Assembly: GCA_905479795.1 (NCBI GenBank)
Contig: CAJQNX010000049.1
Location: 1 to 8,169, forward strand
Origin: an uncultured Candidatus Midichloriaceae bacterium
Lineage (GTDB): Bacteria; Pseudomonadota; Alphaproteobacteria; Rickettsiales; Midichloriaceae
Length of the DNA: 8,169 nt
Reading direction: 5' to 3'
Shown one piece after another: positions 1 through 4,729 of this stretch. Numbering within the stretch: the stretch's first letter is position 1; every line of letters starts with the position of its first letter. A program made the translations under genes and the position numbers. The notes beneath the pieces are model-generated. The model ran no database searches, was not told where the DNA came from, and saw only the letters and a list, made by a program, of their open reading frames with translations.

Positions 1-530
1 CAATTAAAGCTACCTCTGAAGATTCTGCTGCAGAAAAATTGTATGTTGATAAAGCTCCAGAATTCTTGAAAGATTATGGCTTCATCAATGCAATTGCAAA
101 AAACATTCCAAATGTAAAATCAACAGATAGTGTTTTGAAAGCTAATGATAGTACTTTTGCTGGTCCAGCTGATACAGTAACTGAAGCTAATGTTAAGGTA
201 TTGAATGCTTACGCTAAGATTGTTGCAACAGTATGTGGAACAGGGCCATTTGTAAAAGCAGCTGATTTACCTGAAAAGGATTCAGATTCTCATCAAGTTG
301 AAAATTGCTTGAAAGAAGCTAACAAAGTTGCATTTCCAATTTTATCTATTGATTCATGTGGTAAAGATAAATTGCAAGATAGTAAAGTAGATGATGCTTG
401 TTACAAAGGATTGGCGGATAAAGATGCTGATCTTTACATCACAACTGATTTTGATAAGATGCACACTGATTTAAGTGGAGAATATCCATATGATAAAGTG
501 TTTTCAGAATTAGATGCAATTGCAGTTTAA
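1..530 (+). CDS. Unrecognised Cys-containing protein, 5' end outside window
   Basis: The reading frame is open from base 3 to the TAA at 528-530 with no stop upstream, so the gene almost certainly begins before the window. The in-frame TTG at 39 is unlikely to be the start, because it has no ribosome binding site and the upstream codons look coding. The visible 175 residues are hydrophilic, rich in Lys, Asp and Ala, with no membrane segment. Four cysteines (codons at 234, 306, 357 and 399) sit in the C-terminal half, within Val-Cys-Gly-Thr-Gly, Glu-Asn-Cys-Leu, Asp-Ser-Cys-Gly and Asp-Ala-Cys-Tyr. An even number of Cys in such a protein would suit disulfides in an exported protein, but the N-terminus that would carry a signal peptide is not visible. 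I do not recognise the family. It lies 27 bases upstream of an outer-membrane protein gene and is probably co-transcribed with it. Confidence 0.8.
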   Translation, partial: IKATSEDSAAEKLYVDKAPEFLKDYGFINAIAKNIPNVKSTDSVLKANDSTFAGPADTVTEANVKVLNAYAKIVATVCGTGPFVKAADLPEKDSDSHQVENCLKEANKVAFPILSIDSCGKDKLQDSKVDDACYKGLADKDADLYITTDFDKMHTDLSGEYPYDKVFSELDAIAV

Positions 531-543
531 ATTTTTTAAAATA

Positions 544-550
544 AAGAGGA
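544..550 (+). promoter_or_regulatory. Ribosome binding site of the outer-membrane protein gene
   Basis: AAGAGGA lies 7 bases before the ATG at 558. It is the clearest Shine-Dalgarno sequence in the window and fixes the start of the beta-barrel gene. No promoter is evident in the 27-base gap, so the gene probably depends on a promoter upstream of the preceding gene. Confidence 0.75.
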
Positions 551-557
551 TAAATAA

Positions 558-1265
558 ATGAAAAATATTTCGAAACAAGTTTTGGCTCTAGCGGCTATAA
601 CAATTGTAACTCCAATGCTAAATAGCGATGCTGTTGCACAAGACAGCTACTATGTTAAAGGTGAAGTTGGTGTGACAATGCCACAAAAAATAGCTGAGCA
701 AAAATTGAAAAAATCTGCTATTTTTGGAATTGAAGGTGGCTACAAAATGAATGAAAATTTCAGATTTGGCTTAGGTTTAAATTTCGCTAATGGCATGAAG
801 TTTAAAGACGATGGAGCTCTTAAAGATGCGAAAGTTAGCAGTGTAATTCTTGAAACAAATGCATATTATGACATTGCGGACTTCAACGGTTTCACTCCAT
901 ACCTAACAGCAGGTGTTGGTGTTGCAAAAAATAAACTAAAAGGAGCTAGCACAACAATTGTAGCTGATACTAATCAAAATGGTTCAGGTCCTATTAATGG
1001 TTTTTATAAACCTGCTGCTGGAGATAAAGTAGAAGATACAAAACAAAAAGGAAATATACTTTCTACAACTACTGATAGCAAATCTCTTAAGAAAACAGGA
1101 TTTGCATGGAACGTTGGTTTTGGTGGAATGTATAACATTGACCCAGAATTCGGTGTTGATTTAGCATACAGATACAGAGACTTAGGAAAAGTTAAAATCA
1201 GTGCTACTGATTCTAAAAAACTTAAATCTCACAATGTAACAGTTGGTGTGGTTTACAAATTCTAA
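558..1265 (+). CDS. Small outer-membrane beta-barrel protein (OmpA-like/opacity-protein type)
   Basis: The 235-residue product begins with a typical signal peptide: a basic start (MKNISKQ), a hydrophobic core to about residue 21, and an Ala-Val-Ala cleavage site at 25-27 followed by Gln-Asp-Ser-Tyr-Tyr. The mature part shows alternating hydrophobic/polar strands with glycines and aromatics (YYVKGEVGV, FRFGLGLNF, TPYLTAGVGVA, GFAWNVGFGGMY, FGVDLAYRYRDL) and ends in Val-Val-Tyr-Lys-Phe. A C-terminal Phe is the usual recognition signal for the BAM machinery. This suits an eight-stranded barrel of the OMP_b-brl class, as found among surface antigens of Rickettsiales. A Gly/Thr/Lys-rich stretch at about residues 125-180 is longer than the other loops and is probably surface exposed. 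The AAGAGGA site supports the ATG. The precise role (adhesion, antigen or pore) cannot be read from sequence. Confidence 0.85.
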   Translation: MKNISKQVLALAAITIVTPMLNSDAVAQDSYYVKGEVGVTMPQKIAEQKLKKSAIFGIEGGYKMNENFRFGLGLNFANGMKFKDDGALKDAKVSSVILETNAYYDIADFNGFTPYLTAGVGVAKNKLKGASTTIVADTNQNGSGPINGFYKPAAGDKVEDTKQKGNILSTTTDSKSLKKTGFAWNVGFGGMYNIDPEFGVDLAYRYRDLGKVKISATDSKKLKSHNVTVGVVYKF

Positions 1266-1288
1266 TCATTGCCTCCTTATGCTTGGGG

Positions 1289-1346
1289 ATTCAACGCTCT
1301 GGGTGTTGGGTGATGTTTTGAAAAGACAATGGCGGGTTGCTATTGT
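1289..1346 (+). other. Two successive hairpins downstream of the outer-membrane protein gene
   Basis: The first hairpin pairs ATTCAACGC (1289-1297) with GTGTTGGGT (1303-1311) around a 5-base loop; three of the nine pairs are G-T. A TTTT follows at 1315-1318. The second pairs ACAATGGC (1326-1333) with GCTATTGT (1339-1346) around GGGTT, with one G-T pair. They may shield the 3' end of the outer-membrane protein mRNA or belong to a structured RNA together with the terminator-like hairpin just downstream. Pairing is read by eye; no folding energy was computed. Confidence 0.4.
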
Positions 1347-1361
1347 TGTATTGATACTTCT

Positions 1362-1398
1362 AAATAGGTGCGGGTCATTATGGCTTGCGCCTATTTTT
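1362..1398 (+). terminator. Probable rho-independent terminator
   Basis: AAATAGGTGC (1362-1371) pairs with GCGCCTATTT (1387-1396) in a 10-bp stem with one G-T pair and a 15-base loop. The stem runs into TTTTT at 1394-1398. This suits an intrinsic terminator for the outer-membrane protein transcript, although it lies about 100 bases after the stop codon. The loop is longer than usual, and the A-rich 5' arm could also let it act on minus-strand transcripts. Confidence 0.5.
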
Positions 1399-1775
1399 AC
1401 GTATATCGTGCACCATTGTGCATTTATGGTATCCTGTGATGTACTTCTTCATTGAATATTCCATGACAACTTTTGCCATAATATATTACACTATATCCTA
1501 ATCGCTACTCTATGGCGTATAGCTGGATATCTATAAATTTGGTGCGATTTTGTTTATCGCTCATGTGATTTTGCCACACTTTGCTCCTCACGAAATGTAC
1601 CAAAATTAAAGCTATTTCGCTATATTCTATTCAGTATTCTATAATGCACCCTCGCCAAATCTACTCTCTATGATGCAGCCATCTCCCTCCATTATATACT
1701 CCGCTACTACTCTATTCCATTTTTATTCTATTACTCATTCCTTTGCGCATTCCATGGTGAGGATAAAATTACCTA

Positions 1776-1804
1776 TTGAATAGTTGCGGATATTGGTTTA
1801 AAAT
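1776..1804 (+). promoter_or_regulatory. Sigma70-type promoter of erpA-rbfA
   Basis: TTGAAT (1776-1781) and TAAAAT (1799-1804) are separated by exactly 17 bases. Transcription would start near 1811, giving a leader of about 36 bases before the erpA ATG. It is the only well-spaced pair I found in the intergenic region and is correctly placed for the operon. Confidence 0.55.
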
Positions 1805-1846
1805 TCCGTTGTATTCTATCAATAATTTGATGCCTTTAGAGGATTT

Positions 1847-2173
1847 ATGAATAATTTTATCGTATTAGAAAGCGCAGCAAGGCGGATCAACCGCTTGAAT
1901 GCAGATGAATCAAAGCCACAAATATTACGGGTTAAGGTTGAGGGAGGAGGCTGCAACGGGATGAAATATCAAGTTGGGCTTGTTGACTCTAAGAACAGCG
2001 ATGATTTAGTGTTCACCAAAGATGGAGCGAGCGTTGTGGTTGATAAGATTTCAATAGATTTTTTAAAAGATTCTGAGTTAGAATATGTTGAAGATTTAGG
2101 TAATGCCTCATTTGTGATTAAGAATCCCAATTCAAAATCCAGTTGTGGGTGTGGCGCTTCATTTTCATTATAA
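1847..2173 (+). CDS. erpA: Iron-sulfur cluster insertion protein ErpA (A-type carrier)
   Basis: A-type carriers bind a [2Fe-2S] or [4Fe-4S] cluster, or iron, and pass it from the scaffold to apo-enzymes in the cytoplasm. The 108-residue length is normal. The three ligand cysteines are present: Cys36 in Gly-Gly-Gly-Cys-Asn-Gly and Cys100/Cys102 in Ser-Cys-Gly-Cys-Gly-Ala-Ser-Phe. The C-terminal part (YVEDLGNASFVIKNPN, then SSCGCGASFSL) is closer to the ErpA pattern than to IscA, whose tail is usually ECGCGESF. No isc or suf genes are adjacent, so the ErpA/IscA choice rests on these motifs alone. The ATG follows TAGAGGA (1837-1843) at a short spacing of 3 bases. It is probably the first gene of a two-gene operon with rbfA. 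Confidence 0.9.
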   Translation: MNNFIVLESAARRINRLNADESKPQILRVKVEGGGCNGMKYQVGLVDSKNSDDLVFTKDGASVVVDKISIDFLKDSELEYVEDLGNASFVIKNPNSKSSCGCGASFSL

Positions 2174-2195
2174 TAATAAATGCAGCAAATAGGTT

Positions 2196-2573
2196 ATGAC
2201 ATATCAATATAAAAAGGCTCCAACAAACAGACAACTAAAGGTCTCTGAAGTGATTAGGCAAGAGATGGCTCAGATTTTCACAATGGGAGAGGTATTCCAT
2301 CCTGCTCTTGAGAAATTTACATTTACTGTATTGGATGTAAAAACTAGTGCTGATTTAAAAATAGCCACCATTTTTATCAACCCAGTTGATGAGAAGTTGG
2401 ATAAAGATTTGGTTGCGGCTTTGAATGTGCTGGCACCTGAATATCGCAAAAAACTATGCGGTAGAGTACAGCTTAAATATATACCACAAGTTAGGTTTGA
2501 GATTGATAAGCACATTGACGATAGGATACATTTGGAGAAATTATTGGATAAGATTAGCACAAATAAGGAATAG
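2196..2573 (+). CDS. rbfA: Ribosome-binding factor A
   Basis: RbfA is a small KH-type protein that binds the 30S subunit during late 16S rRNA maturation and is needed for growth in the cold. The 125-residue product shows the family's order of features: an N-terminal helix RQLKVSEVIRQEMAQI (residues 12-27), the strand Lys-Ile-Ala-Thr-Ile-Phe-Ile-Asn-Pro (55-63), and the C-terminal strand-helix LKYIPQVRFEID then HIDDRIHLEKLLDKI (93-120). It begins 22 bases after erpA; only a weak AGG (2191-2193) precedes the ATG, so translation may partly depend on coupling. rbfA often sits beside infB or truB in bacteria; its pairing with erpA here is a lineage-specific arrangement. Confidence 0.92.
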   Translation: MTYQYKKAPTNRQLKVSEVIRQEMAQIFTMGEVFHPALEKFTFTVLDVKTSADLKIATIFINPVDEKLDKDLVAALNVLAPEYRKKLCGRVQLKYIPQVRFEIDKHIDDRIHLEKLLDKISTNKE

Positions 2574-2575
2574 TC

Positions 2576-2590
2576 TAAGCGATACGCTTA
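2576..2590 (+). terminator. Short perfect hairpin after rbfA
   Basis: TAAGCG (2576-2581) and CGCTTA (2585-2590) form a perfect 6-bp stem with a 3-base loop, only 2 bases after the rbfA stop. There is no T tract, so it is not a classic intrinsic terminator. It may block 3' exonucleases or help to end the erpA-rbfA transcript. Confidence 0.35.
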
Positions 2591-2611
2591 TGTGATGCTT
2601 AAGAGAGTTTA

Positions 2612-2641
2612 TTGAGAAAGTGCTAGACAAATTGATAATAT
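2612..2641 (+). promoter_or_regulatory. Candidate promoter of gatA
   Basis: TTGAGA (2612-2617) and TAATAT (2636-2641) are 18 bases apart. A start near 2648 would give a leader of about 33 bases. The A+T richness of the region makes chance matches likely, so this is tentative. Confidence 0.4.
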
Positions 2642-2680
2642 TTAGCAAAATTACTAAAAATATAAGGTTATAAAATATAA

Positions 2681-4144
2681 ATGATGCAAGAGTTAAAAGG
2701 GCTACCATATCACAAAATAAAGCAATTGCTTATTGATAAGGAACTGTCGGCGATGGAGTTGACAAATGCATATATTGAGGCGGCTGAGGTGGCGAATAAA
2801 AAGTATAATGCGTATAGGGAAATTACGGCTGAATATGCGATAAATCAGGCGAAGGCTTCTCAAGAGAGGATTGACAAAGGACAAGCTCTGAAGATCGAGG
2901 CGATGCCAATTGGAGTGAAGGATAATTATTGCACAAAAGATGTTTTGACTACGGCTTGCTCTAAAATGCTGGAAAATTTTATTCCTGGTTATGAATCCAC
3001 CGTGACTAGTAAATTGTTTGCAAGTGGTGGTGTCATGATTGGCAAGGCTAATATGGATGAATTTGCTATGGGTTCATCAAATACTAACAGTTATTTTGGT
3101 GATGTAATAAATCCATACAAAGCTAGTGATTCTGATAGAGATTTGGTTGCTGGTGGCTCTTCTGGCGGTTCTGCTGCTGCAGTTGCTGCAGACATGTGTT
3201 TGGGGTCACTGGGTAGTGACACTGGTGGTTCTGTTAGGCTTCCGGCTGCTTTTACTGGTACAGTTGGTGTAAAGCCAACATATGGTAGATGCTCTAGATA
3301 TGGGATTATAGCATTTGCAAGTTCGTTGGATCAAGCAGGTGTTTTTGCGCATAATATTACGGATGCTGGTTTAATTTTAGAGTCAATTTCAGGATTTGAT
3401 GAAAATGATTCTACTTGCAAAGATATGGCTCCACCAGATATTTTAAGTAATATTGGAAAAAGCATCAAAGGTATGAAAGTAGGGATTCCAAAGGAGTATC
3501 AGAAAGATAACGTTAATCAAGCGATTGTTGATTACTTGGAAAAAGCAAAGCAATGGTTTGTTGATGCTGGTGCAGAAATTGTAGATATTTCATTGCCCAA
3601 TACAAATCATGCCCTTGCAACGTATTATATAATCGCAACGGCGGAAGCTGCGTCTAATTTAGCTAGGTATGACGGAGTTAGGTATGGTACTAGAATAGAA
3701 GAGCAGGGTGATAGTTTTCAAGATATGATTGAGAGAACCAGAGGAGAATGCTTTGGTGTGGAAGTGAAAAGGAGGATAATTTCTGGTACTTATGTATTAT
3801 CTGCAAGTCATTTTGGAGATTATTATCAGAAGGCACAAAAAGTGAGAAGGTTGATTGCAAACGATTTTACAAATGCTTTTGAAAAAGTTGATGTTATTCT
3901 TACTCCAACCACATCAAATCCTGCTTTTGCCATTGGGGAAAAATCAAATCCTATTGATATGTATAATAATGATTTGTTTACAGTGCCAGCAAGTCTTGCG
4001 GGGTTGCCATGTATGTCTGTTCCAGTTGGATTTTCTCATAATAAATTACCTGTGGGGATTCAACTCATAGCCAAATCTTATGATGAAGGAAATTTATTCA
4101 AGTTTGCCAATATTATTGAAAAGAGTGCTAATTTTAAAAGCTAG
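2681..4144 (+). CDS. gatA: Aspartyl/glutamyl-tRNA(Asn/Gln) amidotransferase subunit A
   Basis: GatA is the amidase of the GatCAB complex. It releases ammonia from glutamine, which GatB uses to convert Glu-tRNA(Gln) or Asp-tRNA(Asn) to the correctly charged form. The 487-residue length is normal. The amidase signature is complete: Lys80 (Gly-Val-Lys-Asp), the cis-Ser160 in Gly-Gly-Ser-Ser-Gly-Gly-Ser, and nucleophile Ser184 in Gly-Ser-Asp-Thr-Gly-Gly-Ser, with the family's 24-residue gap between the two serines. KANMDEFAMGSSN (122-134) and the C-terminal LPVGIQLIAKSYDE are also typical. Two adjacent ATGs (2681, 2684) are possible starts; only a weak AAGG at 2664-2667 lies upstream, so the choice is open. 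Neither gatC upstream nor gatB downstream is in the window, so the partners must be encoded elsewhere. Confidence 0.97.
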   Translation: MMQELKGLPYHKIKQLLIDKELSAMELTNAYIEAAEVANKKYNAYREITAEYAINQAKASQERIDKGQALKIEAMPIGVKDNYCTKDVLTTACSKMLENFIPGYESTVTSKLFASGGVMIGKANMDEFAMGSSNTNSYFGDVINPYKASDSDRDLVAGGSSGGSAAAVAADMCLGSLGSDTGGSVRLPAAFTGTVGVKPTYGRCSRYGIIAFASSLDQAGVFAHNITDAGLILESISGFDENDSTCKDMAPPDILSNIGKSIKGMKVGIPKEYQKDNVNQAIVDYLEKAKQWFVDAGAEIVDISLPNTNHALATYYIIATAEAASNLARYDGVRYGTRIEEQGDSFQDMIERTRGECFGVEVKRRIISGTYVLSASHFGDYYQKAQKVRRLIANDFTNAFEKVDVILTPTTSNPAFAIGEKSNPIDMYNNDLFTVPASLAGLPCMSVPVGFSHNKLPVGIQLIAKSYDEGNLFKFANIIEKSANFKS

Positions 4145-4169
4145 TTTTTGCAAAAGGCTTAATTTTTTT
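4138..4169 (+). terminator. Weak terminator-like structure at the end of gatA
   Basis: AAGC (4138-4141) can pair with GCTT (4157-4160), enclosing TTTT (4145-4148) / AAAA (4152-4155), and a run of seven T follows at 4163-4169. The stem is interrupted and weak, so termination here may be partial and some read-through into bcp is possible. Confidence 0.3.
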
Positions 4170-4205
4170 GAAGTAAATATTGACGAAATTGAACTATGAG
4201 TTTAA

Positions 4206-4240
4206 CCTGATTTCTTATAAATATACATTTTGAAATCGGG
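4206..4240 (+). promoter_or_regulatory. Inverted repeat abutting the bcp start codon
   Basis: CCTGATTTC (4206-4214) and GAAATCGGG (4232-4240) are complementary over all nine positions with a single G-T pair, separated by 17 bases. The right arm ends on the base before the ATG at 4241 and covers the place where a ribosome binding site must lie. The spacer contains TATAAA (4216-4221), which could be a -10 element. It may be an operator for a dimeric repressor, or an mRNA hairpin that hides the translation start. I found no clean -35 partner. Confidence 0.5.
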
Positions 4241-4729
4241 ATGATGCTATCAGTTAATGATTCACTGCCAAGCTTTTCATTACCCTCTACGAGTGGTGAG
4301 AAAATCTCTTCAGAGAATCTTTTAGGTAAAAATGTTGTTATATATTTTTATCCCAAAGATTCAACGCCTGGGTGCACTATAGAGGCTAATGACTTTTCTA
4401 ATAAAATTGATCAGTTTCAAAATGTTAATACCACTGTGCTCGGTGTTTCTAAAGATAGTATAAAAAGTCATCGTAATTTTATTACTAAGCAAAGCATTGC
4501 ATTTGATCTTATTTCGGATTCTGAAGCTGAATTGTGTGAAAAGTTTGGTGTATGGAAAGAAAAAAGTATGTTTGGTAAAAAATACATGGGGATAGAAAGA
4601 AGTACATTTCTAATAGATACAAAAGGTATAGTCAAAAAGATTTGGCATAAAGTGAAAATAAGTGGTCATGTAGATCAAGTGCTTTTAGAAGCAAAAAATT
4701 TATTCCAACTTAATCGTAATGAAGGTTGA
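4241..4729 (+). CDS. bcp: Thioredoxin-dependent peroxiredoxin, Bcp/PrxQ family
   Basis: Bcp-type peroxiredoxins reduce hydrogen peroxide and organic hydroperoxides in the cytoplasm, using electrons from thioredoxin. The 162-residue length is normal. The active site reads YFYPKDSTPGCTIEA, with Thr42, Pro43 and peroxidatic Cys45; the supporting Arg120 lies in Gly-Ile-Glu-Arg-Ser-Thr-Phe. The second cysteine of many PrxQ proteins, five residues after the first, is Asn50 here; the only other Cys is Cys99 (Glu-Leu-Cys-Glu-Lys-Phe-Gly), a position also occupied by Cys in E. coli Bcp. The enzyme therefore uses either Cys99 or an outside thiol. ATGs at 4241 and 4244 are both possible. The 3' end overlaps the next gene by 11 bases, which indicates co-transcription and probably coupled translation. 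Confidence 0.95.
   Translation: MMLSVNDSLPSFSLPSTSGEKISSENLLGKNVVIYFYPKDSTPGCTIEANDFSNKIDQFQNVNTTVLGVSKDSIKSHRNFITKQSIAFDLISDSEAELCEKFGVWKEKSMFGKKYMGIERSTFLIDTKGIVKKIWHKVKISGHVDQVLLEAKNLFQLNRNEG

Larger units (their letters stand above)
1266..1846. other. Long non-coding stretch with hairpins and a recurring short word
   Basis: These 580 bases hold no credible gene on either strand. The first part (about 1271-1390) has roughly 47% G+C by hand count, clearly above the flanks, and contains three successive hairpins. From about 1480 to 1760 the plus strand is pyrimidine-rich, with TATTCTAT at 1623, 1635, 1724 and 1812 and related CTACTCTAT-like words near 1504, 1662 and 1707. The last 70 bases carry the promoter and ribosome binding site of the next operon. 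It could be a degraded gene, a worn intergenic repeat or a non-coding RNA locus. I found no frame in which a protein fragment is recognisable. Confidence 0.6.

Noticed and set aside
1243..1455. A 70-codon plus-strand frame starting at GTG inside the outer-membrane protein gene
   Set aside because: It begins within the conserved C-terminal strand of the barrel gene, runs through three hairpins, has no ribosome binding site and resembles no protein.
1378..1479. A 33-codon minus-strand frame starting ATG-GCA-AAA
   Set aside because: It has no ribosome binding site or promoter, ends inside the terminator hairpin loop and is within chance expectation for this length.
1480..1830. CRISPR-like array from the recurring TATTCTAT word
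   Set aside because: The word is only 8 bases long, irregularly spaced (12, 89 and 88 bases), and no cas gene is present.
2270..2560. Minus-strand open frame of 96 codons opposite rbfA
   Set aside because: It is the antisense shadow of a well-supported gene, with Ser/Leu/Phe/Ile-rich composition typical of reversed coding DNA.
2702..2884. Minus-strand open frame opposite the start of gatA
   Set aside because: Antisense shadow; no ribosome binding site and no recognisable protein.
3855..4070. Plus-strand open frame inside gatA in another frame
   Set aside because: It lies wholly within the conserved C-terminal part of gatA, and the Leu/Gln/Ile-rich product is a frame-shift artefact.
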